A DNA stretch of 64,000 nt from Burkholderia pseudomultivorans (GCF_902499075.1 NZ_CABVPP010000008.1:62001-126000); one strand, 5' to 3'. Counted from the stretch's first letter, positions 1 to 8,139 are shown. The notes: a model not told the origin generated them from the sequence alone. Numbers and translations: made by a program.

Positions 1-93
1 CCTCGCATAGTTGTGTGGTTGTAGTTGATGAGTGGATCGCCCGAAACGGTTCTGCTTGCAACTGGGCGCTGGTACGTGCGCGATTGTAGCTTG

Positions 94-765
94 CTACCAC
101 CGGTCCCGATCCGGCTTCGCGTCGACCGCGGTCGCTATTCGGTCCTCAAAGAGGAAGTCGCGGTGTTCACCAGGGGAATGAATTTTTGGGAACTGGATGT
201 AGTCTTCGCCGTCGACCTCGATCCACTTCGCCAACTGCACGAGCTTTCGGTAACGGCTTGCGTCCTCGAGCACGGGAGCTATGGGCCACGTATCGAAGGT
301 AACGACGGTTGCATCGACGATGCGTTGCGCGAGCAACTTGAAGATGGGGCCGATCTCGGCCCAGTCTCCCTCGACCCGGGCCAGCATGTCTAGCACGAGC
401 TGCGAATCGCAGGCACCGACCTCGCGTTCGATCAGTCTTCGTAGATCGTCGTGCGTCGTCCGCGGACGGGCAACGCGGCGGTTCCAGCTTTCGGCGCATC
501 GGTCCTTCGCGGCTGCCTCGTCTTCACCGATCGCTTCCCACCGAGTCGATATCCCGCAAGCCGTACAGTAGATGCACACCAAATGTTCGGTCAGTGGTGC
601 CTCGGGCGGCCGGGGAAGCACGTCGCCCAGCTCCGGCGGCCCGCCGAATCGGCCGAACTGGCTGAAATCGAATCGACGGTTCTCGTCGCAATCAATGAGT
701 CGTTGGGATCGGCCGACGGTCGGCCGGCCGCCGCAGTGCTCACATGGATAGAGCTGTTCGATCAT
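94..765 (-). CDS. Lar-like zinc-binding protein (restriction alleviation family-like N-terminus)
   Basis: A 223-residue protein. Its first 100 residues carry a zinc-ribbon pattern: C8-x2-C11-GG, then C64, C67 and C70, ending in an A-x-x-x-W-N-R-R run near residue 95. This is the layout of Lar/restriction-alleviation small proteins of phages and plasmids, which usually stop there. Here about 120 further residues follow with no family I recognise. The role is therefore unclear: Lar proteins modulate type I restriction, but the long tail may make this something else. It is the most downstream visible gene of a minus-strand run that begins near 3.9 kb. Start is the ATG at 765. Confidence 0.6.
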   Translation of the reverse strand: MIEQLYPCEHCGGRPTVGRSQRLIDCDENRRFDFSQFGRFGGPPELGDVLPRPPEAPLTEHLVCIYCTACGISTRWEAIGEDEAAAKDRCAESWNRRVARPRTTHDDLRRLIEREVGACDSQLVLDMLARVEGDWAEIGPIFKLLAQRIVDATVVTFDTWPIAPVLEDASRYRKLVQLAKWIEVDGEDYIQFPKIHSPGEHRDFLFEDRIATAVDAKPDRDRW

Positions 766-875
766 CTGTCGGAAGGTTGTAAGTTTCTAGTTGCCCGCAT
801 TATTGCTGGTTTTGCTGGCCGGCAATACCGAGAAAAGCGCGGACGCATCTTCCGAATATCTAATTCCCCGCGCAC

Positions 876-1295
876 TCAACCGCCAGAAGCGCTCTTCTCG
901 GCAGCGCAAATAAGGGACAGGAGTGCGTCCGTCGACGTGCCCGAAGTGAAATCCGTCCCCGAAGACGAAATGGCTGCGTGGCTGGGGTCTTCCGGAAATA
1001 TGCGTTGCGCGGATTGGGGGCTGTCGACAATCCAGAAGTGCCACGTCCGCGCGTAATGCCACCACGTGCCGGCACGCTCAAGTTCGGCCCACGAAGCGCG
1101 AAATTCGAGGATCGCACCGAAGTTGGTGAAAACGGCGCAGCGTATGCCGTGCGAATCAGTGACGGCGATCGTTATTTGGCGGCCGCCGGAGATTGAATCG
1201 GCCTGCCGGCATGCCATCGAGAGGGTGGGGAAGCCGGGGCCCCATAGATCGGTGCGGGATACCGCGCGTTGGAGGAAAAGTGTCTTGCCCAGCAT
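876..1295 (-). CDS. hypothetical protein
   Basis: A 139-residue product with no family I recognise. Its middle section (about residues 35-105) alternates hydrophobic and aromatic residues, with several tryptophans (motif TWWHYARTWHFW), as expected of a folded domain. It sits on the same strand as and between the DUF1173 and Lar-like genes, with an AGGA run about 15 bases before the ATG. Other frames are open across the same stretch, so the choice of frame rests on composition and strand only. Confidence 0.45.
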   Translation of the reverse strand: MLGKTLFLQRAVSRTDLWGPGFPTLSMACRQADSISGGRQITIAVTDSHGIRCAVFTNFGAILEFRASWAELERAGTWWHYARTWHFWIVDSPQSAQRIFPEDPSHAAISSSGTDFTSGTSTDALLSLICAAEKSASGG

Positions 1296-1363
1296 GGAAT
1301 GTGTCCTGGTTTAGAAGATGCGTTCATCATGCAGGGAGCGCGTGGAAATCAAGTTTCCGTGGA

Positions 1364-2596
1364 TCAGCGGCCGGCGGGCGGGAGTCGTATCTCGGCGAGG
1401 TCGATCGCGTCGACGTTCCATTCGACGGCCGGGATCCCGCGCGAGAGTCGTAGACGCTGCTTTTCTCTCTTGCGCGCCTCGTACGTGGCCATGCCGTTCA
1501 TCCCGTAGACCTCGACGTGGGTTGGCGCGGGCGTGTCAGTGAGGACGAAGTCCGGGAGCATGTCACCGCCGGTATCAAGACGGATCGGCTTGTCGAAGCT
1601 GCGCCCTTCCGCGACGAGTCGGTTCGCCATCGCGACTTCATGAATGGAATCGCACGCGACGTAGGTTGAGGAACAGAGCATCGCGGCGAAGTCGACGATG
1701 ACGTGATGACCCTTGGCCGTGCGTTCGATCACGAGAATGGCGGCAACTCGGGCGGCACGGTCTCCGAGCGCGCGTAGTGCGTGCGCGTACCGCTTCTCGG
1801 CGAGATCGATCAAATCGTTGCTGCAATAATAGCGCTTCGCGCTCTGGCGCAACGTGATTGATCGGCCGTACGGGGTCGTGCCGATCTCCGAGATTTCGCC
1901 AACGACTAGGCCGCGATGGTTCGTGCCGTTGCGCTGGCCGACGCGACCGAGGAACGCATCGAATTCGGAGTTGATTGCCACCCGGTCAGCCTCCTGGAAT
2001 CTGCGCATGACATGCAGAATCTTTTCAGCGGGTTCGCCGTTGATCATGGCGTCACCGAGCCCGGCGAGAATGCGCGCGTTACAGACCCCCCAGTTTCGTA
2101 CTCGATCGGTGGCGGACCAGCGGTTGAGGCCGGCGACTAGCCAGAGCGCCTGCAGGAAGCCGAGGAGTGGAGTCGATCGGCGCGACGAAGTCGGAGCGCC
2201 AGCTTGTCGCGTGCCTCTGGAAACGGTGTTGATTGTGCGTTGCGTGAGAGCGACGTCGAGCTTCGCAAGCAAGCCTACCGCGGTGGTCACGACACCCGGC
2301 AAGGTTCTACCTGTCTCGCTGCCCGCTTCGTTTGGGTCTTTATGAAACGAACAGGATTGGCGATCGTGCAATGGCCCCTCATCCGGCCAACCGGCGAGAT
2401 GCAGCAGGCTGCCGTATCGACGGATCTGGAGGCGCAGCGGGGCGGCAGTGCCGCGACAAAGGCATTGTGCATACCCCGGATTGAGCTTCGCGCGCTCGAG
2501 TTGACGGACGAAGGCCGCGGGGTTCTCCTGGACTTCGTCGAGTGGGACGGCGATTCCAGAGATCGAGACCTTCCCCGGGGAAGTGTTGGCTTTCAA
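1364..2596 (-). CDS. DUF1173 family protein
   Basis: A 410-residue protein recognised as DUF1173, a family found mainly on plasmids and integrative elements of Proteobacteria. The N-terminal signature is NPGYAQCLCRG at residues 39-49, followed by an arginine-rich strand and the C-x-F-H segment near residue 82. The C-terminal third (HVEVYGM, then a KR-rich helix and the EWNVD strand) resembles a nuclease-like alpha/beta fold, but that is my inference. No biochemical role is established for the family that I know of. The start overlaps the stop of the upstream membrane-protein gene by four bases (ATGA), so the two are translationally coupled. Confidence 0.8.
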   Translation of the reverse strand: MKANTSPGKVSISGIAVPLDEVQENPAAFVRQLERAKLNPGYAQCLCRGTAAPLRLQIRRYGSLLHLAGWPDEGPLHDRQSCSFHKDPNEAGSETGRTLPGVVTTAVGLLAKLDVALTQRTINTVSRGTRQAGAPTSSRRSTPLLGFLQALWLVAGLNRWSATDRVRNWGVCNARILAGLGDAMINGEPAEKILHVMRRFQEADRVAINSEFDAFLGRVGQRNGTNHRGLVVGEISEIGTTPYGRSITLRQSAKRYYCSNDLIDLAEKRYAHALRALGDRAARVAAILVIERTAKGHHVIVDFAAMLCSSTYVACDSIHEVAMANRLVAEGRSFDKPIRLDTGGDMLPDFVLTDTPAPTHVEVYGMNGMATYEARKREKQRLRLSRGIPAVEWNVDAIDLAEIRLPPAGR

Positions 2597-3105
2597 TGTC
2601 CGCTCCGATCGGGTGCGTCGCCGGTCTTGGCGCTATTGCTGTACCGGCCAAGCAGCCGGTCCGCTCCTGGCGTGGAATTCGCGGCAGCTCGTAGCGCCGC
2701 GCGCTGCTCGACGATGCGCGAGTCGATCTCGGTAAGCGTCGCGACGGTGACATCGCCTCTGCCCGAATACTCTGCTGCGACTTCGAACTTCGCCCACTCG
2801 GGAATCGAGTCGCTATCGGCAATGGCGCCGAGCATTCGATCAGTTAGCGTGCCGCGGTCGATCGCTGTTCGGCGCACGACACGTGACGCGACGGAAAATG
2901 TGATGAGCCCGGCTGCTATTAGCACTGTCGAAATTGTGTTGCTCCGACCAGCCACAGAGAGGACGATCAGCGACACGATGCTGAGGCACGTTAGGATCAG
3001 TCCCGCAGTCTGAGCGGTGCGCGCGGACGAGTCATGTTCAAGTTGCCGCGCGAGTTCGCGGAGTGTCGTGAGATCCGCTGGCAAAGGGCAGTTTGAGGTC
3101 GTCAT
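2593..3105 (-). CDS. small two-span membrane protein
   Basis: A 170-residue protein with two hydrophobic segments at about residues 33-53 and 58-77, joined by a short loop (helical hairpin). A charged, mostly helical C-terminal tail follows. No family recognised. It is the upstream partner of the DUF1173 gene and overlaps it by four bases, so both are probably made together. The tail likely faces the cytoplasm, by the positive-inside rule (RVVRR follows the second span). Confidence 0.6.
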   Translation of the reverse strand: MTTSNCPLPADLTTLRELARQLEHDSSARTAQTAGLILTCLSIVSLIVLSVAGRSNTISTVLIAAGLITFSVASRVVRRTAIDRGTLTDRMLGAIADSDSIPEWAKFEVAAEYSGRGDVTVATLTEIDSRIVEQRAALRAAANSTPGADRLLGRYSNSAKTGDAPDRSGH

Positions 3106-3111
3106 GCTGCG

Positions 3112-3432
3112 TTATATCCATTCGTTGATGGGTGGGTGTGGGAGCCGCGGCGGGACGTACACGGTGCCGGTGTCCTGGTCGATTAGCAGCCACTGCCCAT
3201 TGGCGAGTCGTTTGACGTTGCAGTGTGGGTGACGCATCTGCATGATTCGCGTGGAACGGGCGCGCTCGTAGCGCCGAATGGTGGCTATTACCAGCCGTAT
3301 GGTCCCTGCGGCCGCTGTGAGAAGCCCGGCTACTGCGAGGAATGCGAGGTGTGACCAGGCCGTACTGCCACCGAGCTCAGTGACCACTCCTGTGGCGACA
3401 GACGATGAGGTCGCTAAGGTCGATGAGAACAC
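3112..3432 (-). CDS. small membrane protein
   Basis: A 106-residue protein with one clear membrane segment at about residues 25-50, followed by a basic stretch. The short C-terminal domain (KRLANGQWLLIDQDTGTVYVPP) looks like a beta-hairpin. It lies six bases downstream of nothing else and just before the 170-residue membrane protein on the same strand, consistent with one operon. No family recognised. Confidence 0.55.
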   Translation of the reverse strand: MFSSTLATSSSVATGVVTELGGSTAWSHLAFLAVAGLLTAAAGTIRLVIATIRRYERARSTRIMQMRHPHCNVKRLANGQWLLIDQDTGTVYVPPRLPHPPINEWI

Positions 3433-3456
3433 GATCGAAACCTGACGCTGCCGGAT

Positions 3457-3912
3457 TTAACTGCGGAGTCGCCGGCGAAGTGCGGCGCGATCGCGACCGA
3501 AGAACCCGAGTCCTACCGCGAGTCCTGCTGAAAAAATCACGACGGTTGCATACGCCCAAGAGAGCCGTTCACCGACTTCTCTGGCCAGCGCCACGATCGG
3601 ACGTTGCTCGAAACCTTTCGACTGGCAGATCGGAGAAGTCCGAAGCGCATGGTCAGGGATTTTGTCCTTGCATACCTGGATCGAGAGCGAGCCGGGCGGC
3701 GCGGCCGGGTTGGTCGCTGTTTGCGCGGCGAACTGCAAAACTTCACGTGGGATCGTCCCGAAGGAGAAGTTGCTGTAAAGCGCCAGCACGCCACCTATGA
3801 TCACGCTCGGAAGCACGAAGAAAACGTAGAACGCCCACTTGCCCGCGAACAAGGCGTGGTCGAGGAGGTGGCGGCTGCGGTCATGAGAGATGCGCTTGGA
3901 TAGATCGATCAT
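3457..3912 (-). CDS. membrane protein, unknown function
   Basis: From the ATG at 3912 the product is 151 residues, with hydrophobic segments near residues 21-43 and 120-140 and a loop containing two cysteines between them, probably periplasmic. An in-frame ATG at 3939 would add nine residues and one at 4038 would add 42. None has a convincing Shine-Dalgarno sequence, so the start is uncertain. It is the first gene of the minus-strand run that begins in the divergent control region at 3.9-4.4 kb. Confidence 0.55.
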   Translation of the reverse strand: MIDLSKRISHDRSRHLLDHALFAGKWAFYVFFVLPSVIIGGVLALYSNFSFGTIPREVLQFAAQTATNPAAPPGSLSIQVCKDKIPDHALRTSPICQSKGFEQRPIVALAREVGERLSWAYATVVIFSAGLAVGLGFFGRDRAALRRRLRS

Positions 3913-4035
3913 TGTGTGGTTGCGGGGTTGAAGTGACATGGGCGGGGCGGATGCACTACAACCATGCATGCGGTCGGCACTGGAGATGCCAGCGAAAGCG
4001 CACCCGTTTTCTGGAGCTTTTCGCCTTTGCGCGCT

Positions 4036-4045
4036 CAACCGGTTG
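4036..4045. promoter_or_regulatory. CAACCGGTTG palindrome, candidate operator (site 1)
   Basis: A perfect ten-base palindrome between the divergent minus-strand membrane operon and the plus-strand methylase gene. A possible -10 (TAAAAT, starting about 4064) lies downstream at a distance that would make the right half of the palindrome overlap the -35 region. The same palindrome recurs at 19957 and 30879. GAGCTTTTCG precedes it at 4014. Confidence 0.4.
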
Positions 4046-4114
4046 TATGAGCTACGCGCTGCCTAAAATCTGGGCATCGCGCTAAGAGCGCCGCCGGACT
4101 TGGGGCGGCGCGAC

Positions 4115-4131
4115 TTATCCACAAGCTTGTG
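4115..4131 (+). promoter_or_regulatory. DnaA-box-like sequence overlapping a palindrome
   Basis: TTATCCACA at 4115-4123 matches the consensus DnaA box exactly. It overlaps the 12-base palindrome CACAAGCTTGTG at 4120-4131. I see only one perfect box, no AT-rich unwinding region and no iterons nearby, so this is not evidence of an origin on its own. The rest of the 3940-4245 gap shows nothing else except short GC-rich stems. Confidence 0.3.
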
Positions 4132-4245
4132 CAGCGCAAATGTGGGTATCTCGGCGGGTCGTCGTCGGGGCGAAAGCCTCCCCGAACCGGGTCGCATTTC
4201 GGGACGGCCGGCTCCCCCTGCGCTTTACTATCTCTTCCGCCTACC

Positions 4246-4350
4246 GCGTCTCCGACGCATCGACCAATGCCCGCATGCGGGCCATTCAACTCACCCCTAC
4301 GGGATCACTCCCGCTGGGTGTGCTCTCCCGTCAACAATTTGGAGAGCACC
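4246..4350 (+). promoter_or_regulatory. structured leader, ATCGA-hairpin family, copy A
   Basis: Hairpin 1 is GCGTC-tcc-GACGC (4246-4258), followed by ATCGA. Hairpin 2 is the perfect palindrome at 4269-4282. A C/T-rich stretch follows, then a nine-pair stem of 4320-4328 with 4341-4349. The Shine-Dalgarno GGAG (4341-4344) lies inside that last stem, so translation from the ATG at 4351 should be blocked unless the stem opens. Confidence 0.6.
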
Positions 4351-4392
4351 ATGCCCCTTTCAACGATCCGTACGCTGGAGGCAGCCGTATGA
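4351..4392 (+). CDS. 13-residue leader peptide coupled to the methylase-like gene
   Basis: Begins at an ATG six bases after the GGAG that is held in the leader hairpin, reads MPLSTIRTLEAAV, and stops in an ATGA overlap with the next start (4389). The spacing from the ATCGA motif to this ATG (about 90 bases) is the same as that from the motif to true gene starts elsewhere in the window, which supports real initiation here. The likely role is to deliver ribosomes to the methylase-like gene by termination-reinitiation. The peptide has no run of one amino acid that would indicate classical attenuation. Confidence 0.45.
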   Translation: MPLSTIRTLEAAV

Positions 4393-5390
4393 GCCGAAAG
4401 AGCGCGGAGAGAAAACTCGTACGCGAAGCCGATCCGCATCAGGCTGAGCTCGTCAAACTTATCAAGCAGTTTGGCTATGCGCACCAGCCGAGCGTGGTGT
4501 TTGCCGACTTCGTCGAGATGGCTGCGATCGCACTGAGCAATAGCGTCGACAAGCCTCAGTTTGAACCGCGGGAAAAGCGCTATGTCGAGATCGCCCGGAA
4601 ATACAAACCTGAGGAACTTCAACTGTTTGCCCGGATGTTCGCGGAGCTGACACTCTCGTTCGAGCATCGGCTGGGCGTCGAAGAAGGTCTCGCGCCGGGC
4701 GATTTGCCTTGCCCTGGCAACCTGACAGACGTGCTTGGCGAGACGTACATGACGATGGGGATCGGCAACGACGGGGCCGGTCAGTTCTTCACGCCATACT
4801 CCGTTTCGCGCTTGATGGCCGGGATCGCTATCGGAGATCGAAGTGAAGCCGTCGAGCGGGACGGGTTCATGCGCATGCAAGAGCCTGCGTGCGGAGCTGG
4901 TGGCATGGTGATCGCGACGGCAGATGCACTGCTTTCGATCGGCCAAAACTACCAGCAGACTTTGCACGCAACCTGCATCGACATCGACGCACGCTGCGTG
5001 CATATGACGTACCTTCAGCTGTCGATGATGCACATCCCAGCGATTGTCGTGCATGGGAACGCGCTCACCATGGAGGTGTGGGGTATGTGGTACACCCCCG
5101 CGCACATTCTCGGAGGTTGGCGCTCGAAGCTCCGTCAGCGCAGACAGTTGGACGCCATGCGCAAAGTGTTGGCGTTGGACCGAAGCATAGCCGCCACGGA
5201 TCCTGGCGCCGATCCGGATCCGAATGGCGAAATGGTGTGCGACAGCGACGTCGCCGTCGAGCCGCCAGTCGCGGTGGAGGCGGCTGCGACCGTGCATCAT
5301 GTCGATAGTCTCAGTGATCTCTTTGACGAGGCTGTCGAGCGGTCGAAGGACAGCATCTTCGAAGCCGTTGATCAGTTGGCGCTGTTCTAG
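4389..5390 (+). CDS. N6-adenine DNA methylase-like protein lacking motif IV
   Basis: A 333-residue protein with the HsdM/N6_Mtase layout: a helical N-terminal part, GQFFTP at residues 131-136, and the AdoMet-binding motif I as EPACGAGG at 165-172. An acidic strand follows (CIDIDARCVHMTYLQL, 196-211), then HGNAL. The catalytic motif IV, (N/D)PP(Y/F), should come shortly after this, but the sequence there reads MWYTPAHIL. The protein may bind AdoMet without methylating adenine, or it may be a regulator. No specificity or restriction subunit is nearby. It is followed by a strong terminator at 5425 and precedes the PRTRC cassette. Start is the ATG in the ATGA overlap with the leader peptide. Confidence 0.75.
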   Translation: MSRKSAERKLVREADPHQAELVKLIKQFGYAHQPSVVFADFVEMAAIALSNSVDKPQFEPREKRYVEIARKYKPEELQLFARMFAELTLSFEHRLGVEEGLAPGDLPCPGNLTDVLGETYMTMGIGNDGAGQFFTPYSVSRLMAGIAIGDRSEAVERDGFMRMQEPACGAGGMVIATADALLSIGQNYQQTLHATCIDIDARCVHMTYLQLSMMHIPAIVVHGNALTMEVWGMWYTPAHILGGWRSKLRQRRQLDAMRKVLALDRSIAATDPGADPDPNGEMVCDSDVAVEPPVAVEAAATVHHVDSLSDLFDEAVERSKDSIFEAVDQLALF

Positions 5391-5424
5391 ACCGCGCGGT
5401 GGCGCGACATTCGTTTGCACTCGG

Positions 5425-5452
5425 GCCCGATCGTCAGATCGGGCTTTTTTTC
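5425..5452 (+). terminator. Rho-independent terminator after the methylase-like gene
   Basis: Eight-pair stem GCCCGATC / GATCGGGC with a GTCA loop, followed by eight T. Confidence 0.85.
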
Positions 5453-5560
5453 GGCTAACGAGGGCCACTGCAACATGCGTATCCGCTAAAAGCTGGGTGG
5501 TTCTTTGGGCCTTTTCGGCGAGAGATCGGGAATTCAAGCGGTATCTTTTTCTCATCTACC

Positions 5561-5663
5561 GCGTCTCCGACGCATCGACTCAGCCGGCGCAACCGGCATT
5601 CCTTTCCAACCCCATCGGGAACCACTCCCGATCGGGGGCAGGTTCCCCTCCGGAGAACCTGAC
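5561..5663 (+). promoter_or_regulatory. structured leader, ATCGA-hairpin family, copy B
   Basis: Hairpin 1 is GCGTC-tcc-GACGC (5561-5573) with ATCGA at 5574-5578. Hairpin 2 is GCCGG/CCGGC (5583-5597). A C/T-rich stretch and CCCCATCGGGA with its CCCGATCGGGG partner follow. The last stem is AGGTTC/GAACCT (5640-5645 with 5655-5660). GGAG, the Shine-Dalgarno for the parB start at 5664, sits in this last element. Confidence 0.6.
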
Positions 5664-7343
5664 ATGCAAGAAGCACTCCTTCAGCAACCTACTATCAAAC
5701 TCGGCCGTATCAAGCTGGGCCGAAACCCTCGCACGTATTTCGATGACGCCAAAATGGCGGAAATGAAGGCGTCGATCTCGGCACGCGGTGTGGATACGCC
5801 GGTCATCGTCCGTCCGGTCGACGACGGCTACTTTGAACTGATCGCCGGCGGCCGACGTTACAAAGCCGCGCTCGAGACGCGCGGTGAAGACTACGACATG
5901 CCGGTGAACGTCAAGGACGTTAGCGATGAGGAGGCGGAGGAAATTGCCCTCATCGAAAACATCCAGCGTGACGACATGTCTCCAGGCGATGAAGCTGTTG
6001 AGGCGGCGCGCCTCCTTGGCCGGTGCAAGGGGGATCGCGAAGAAGCCGCAAGGCGTATCGGCTGGAGCCTTCCCACGCTCAACAGCCGCCTCGCGCTGCT
6101 GAACTGCAGTAATGAAGTGCTCGCCGCGCTGAACACACGGCGGATCCTCCTCGGGCACGCAGAGCTGCTCGCTGCGTTGTCCAAGGAGAATCAGGATCGC
6201 GTACTTCCGGTGATCATCGATGAGAAGAAGTCCGTCGCCGAGGTTCGAAAACTTGTCGAGAGTGCAGCATGCTCGCTGTCGGCCGCGATCTTCGACAAAG
6301 CTGATTGTGCGGCGTGCCCGCACAACTCTGCGTTGCAATCGGAGATGTTCGGCGAATCCATCGCGACCGGCAATTGCACGAATCGCCAGTGCTACAACGG
6401 AAAGACTGACCAGCGGCTCGAGGCGATCGCTGAAGGGCTGCGGGACGAGTTCCCGGTCGTGCGCGTCGTACGCGCCGGCGACAACCACACGCGGGTCCAA
6501 CTCGCGGTTGACGGGCCGAACGGCGTGGGCGAGGCTCAGGCGAAGGCCTGCCACGCCTGCCAGAACTTCGGTGTTGCCGTCAGTGGGTTGCCCGATTCGC
6601 TTGGCAAGACCTATCGTGGGCAATGTTTCGACACGGTCTGCAATATGCGTAAGGTCGCGGACCGTATCACCGCTGAGAAAGTGGCGGCGAAGGCCGCGAC
6701 TACTGACGCGGAGGGCTCGCCCGTGCCTGGTAAAGCAGCTGGCAAGAGTGCATCGGGCTCTGATGCGTCCGCGCCGACGGCCGTAACCGTGGTCGCCGAA
6801 TCGGATCGGGTAAAGCAGTACCGGGAGGCACTCTGGCGCAAGGCACTGCGGCGCGACGTCGGCAAGGACGCGGCGCTCGCTCGGCAGTACCTGATCGCAA
6901 TCGTCCTCGCGGGCTACGCTCGTCAGATCAAGGACGAAGTGTTCCGATCCGTCTACGAAAAAGTGACCGACGAGAAGGCTCCTGCGGCCGATCTCTCGAA
7001 GGCTCTCATTCTCGCCTGCGCCACATCGGATGAGCAGGCTGCGACACTGGTCACCGGCATGTTTGTCGCGGCGATCGAAGGTCTCGACGTCACGTATCTG
7101 AAGCAACTCTGCAAGCACCACAACCTCGATCTGACGCAGTACTGGAAGCTCGACAAAGAGTTTCTGGAACTTGTCACCAAGGCCGAAATGATGGTGATTG
7201 CGGACGAGCTCGGGTTGCGGGCGGCGATGGGCGACAACTTCAAGAAGGTCTTTTCGAAGTCGAAGGCCGACGTCATTTCCGCATTGCTCGCAGTCGAGGG
7301 GTTCACCTACGAAGGCAAGCTGCTGAAGGTTCTCAAGTACTAA
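5664..7343 (+). CDS. PRTRC system ParB family protein
   Basis: A 559-residue ParB-family protein. The ParB/sulfiredoxin-fold CTPase domain covers about residues 8-110, with GGRRYKA (62-68) and ENIQRDDM (98-105), the two signature boxes. A helix-turn-helix segment follows (about 115-145). Unlike chromosomal ParB it then has two cysteine clusters (C215/C218/C238/C243 and C296/C299/C321/C326), likely zinc sites, and an Ala/Lys linker before a helical C-terminal domain. It heads the PRTRC cassette. No ParA lies in the window, so a plain partition role is doubtful. Other ParB-fold PRTRC proteins are only known by association. The start is fixed by GGAG eight bases before the ATG. Confidence 0.85.
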   Translation: MQEALLQQPTIKLGRIKLGRNPRTYFDDAKMAEMKASISARGVDTPVIVRPVDDGYFELIAGGRRYKAALETRGEDYDMPVNVKDVSDEEAEEIALIENIQRDDMSPGDEAVEAARLLGRCKGDREEAARRIGWSLPTLNSRLALLNCSNEVLAALNTRRILLGHAELLAALSKENQDRVLPVIIDEKKSVAEVRKLVESAACSLSAAIFDKADCAACPHNSALQSEMFGESIATGNCTNRQCYNGKTDQRLEAIAEGLRDEFPVVRVVRAGDNHTRVQLAVDGPNGVGEAQAKACHACQNFGVAVSGLPDSLGKTYRGQCFDTVCNMRKVADRITAEKVAAKAATTDAEGSPVPGKAAGKSASGSDASAPTAVTVVAESDRVKQYREALWRKALRRDVGKDAALARQYLIAIVLAGYARQIKDEVFRSVYEKVTDEKAPAADLSKALILACATSDEQAATLVTGMFVAAIEGLDVTYLKQLCKHHNLDLTQYWKLDKEFLELVTKAEMMVIADELGLRAAMGDNFKKVFSKSKADVISALLAVEGFTYEGKLLKVLKY

Positions 7344-7380
7344 GCAGCGGCGGCCATTGGCCGCACCGCATTGCCATCGT

Positions 7381-7407
7381 GCGCCGCTTCGAGCGGCGCT
7401 TATTTTT
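7381..7407 (+). terminator. terminator-like hairpin between parB and PRTRC E
   Basis: Seven-pair stem GCGCCGC/GCGGCGC (7381-7399) followed by TTATTTTT, only 12 bases before the next start. A second hairpin, GCGGCC/GGCCGC, lies at 7350-7364. It may reduce read-through from parB into the rest of the cassette. Confidence 0.6.
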
Positions 7408-7418
7408 CTGGAGATTCC

Positions 7419-7856
7419 ATGTTTCAAGCACTCGAACCGCTGCTTCGCTCCGCGGAAAAGCTGGTCTTGTCTCTGTCAATGGACGGCGACAACATCGTCG
7501 TGTTCTTGACGCCTGCAGGTGGCAAGGACGCAATGCTGCGACAGCCGTTGATCCTGAAAGCGACCGCCGCAGAGCTTGACGAAGGCTTCGCGTCCGCGAT
7601 CGGCAGCTTTACCACTGCGCACCAGTCGCTCGGCGAACAGGTGGCGGCTACCAACGCGATCCTCGAAGCCCAGCAGCAGACGCAGGTGAAGAAGGCGCAA
7701 AAGGTCTTGTCGAAGGCATCGACACCGACGGCCGCAAACGCGGGCGCCGACGAAGACGCTGACGACGAGGACGGTGCGGACGCCGCATCGCCCAATGTCG
7801 CACCGGATGCCGCTGAGAAGCCGGCTGGCACGGATCTGTCCTCGTTGATTCTGTGA
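7419..7856 (+). CDS. PRTRC system protein E
   Basis: A 145-residue protein at the fixed position of PRTRC protein E, between ParB and C. The N-terminal 95 residues look folded (LSLSMDGDNIVVFLTPAGGKD is typical of the family). The C-terminal 50 residues are low-complexity Ala/Asp and end in DLSSLIL. Function is unknown. It was identified by gene order plus resemblance. CTGGAGATTCC provides the ribosome-binding site, just after a terminator-like hairpin. Confidence 0.8.
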   Translation: MFQALEPLLRSAEKLVLSLSMDGDNIVVFLTPAGGKDAMLRQPLILKATAAELDEGFASAIGSFTTAHQSLGEQVAATNAILEAQQQTQVKKAQKVLSKASTPTAANAGADEDADDEDGADAASPNVAPDAAEKPAGTDLSSLIL

Positions 7857-7867
7857 GGTGATAAATC

Positions 7868-8086
7868 ATGTCCATCAGCATTGCAGCATTGGTGCGGGAG
7901 TTCACCTACAACGGTGTCGCGCTCATGGATCCTGGACCGGCGTTCTCGCCGGATCAGGTTCGTGACCTGTACACCGCTCAATACCCGGAGCTGACGACCG
8001 CTGCGGTCGACGGCCCGGACATGAAGGGCGAGGTGGCGCACTACAAATTCGTCCGTGCAGCGGGTGCCAAGGGTGCCCATGCGTAA
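7868..8086 (+). CDS. PRTRC system protein C (predicted ubiquitin-like protein)
   Basis: A 72-residue protein in the slot of PRTRC protein C. Comparative work on bacterial ubiquitin-like systems places this family (Prok_Ub type) among the ubiquitin-like folds, encoded with E1-, E2- and JAB-like proteins on plasmids and integrative elements. The predicted strand-helix-strand pattern (REFTYNGVALMDP, then a helix DQVRDLY, then YKFVRA) fits. The tail ends in GAKGAHA and does not show a terminal diglycine. If it is conjugated, the JAMM protein downstream might trim it first. That is inference. Confidence 0.75.
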   Translation: MSISIAALVREFTYNGVALMDPGPAFSPDQVRDLYTAQYPELTTAAVDGPDMKGEVAHYKFVRAAGAKGAHA

Positions 8087-8139
8087 GCACGATCTGCTCA
8101 AAGCCCTGTCCGATCCGGACGGTGGCTTCAACAAACAGG

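Noticed and set aside
4305-5555. Open frame of 416 codons on the minus strand
   Set aside because: A shadow of the methylase-like gene, which has recognisable motifs on the plus strand. The minus-strand frame also crosses the terminator at 5425.
5580-7427. Open frame of 615 codons on the minus strand
   Set aside because: It lies fully opposite the PRTRC parB gene, whose ParB motifs are clear. The minus-strand translation is Arg/His/Val-rich and has no domain.
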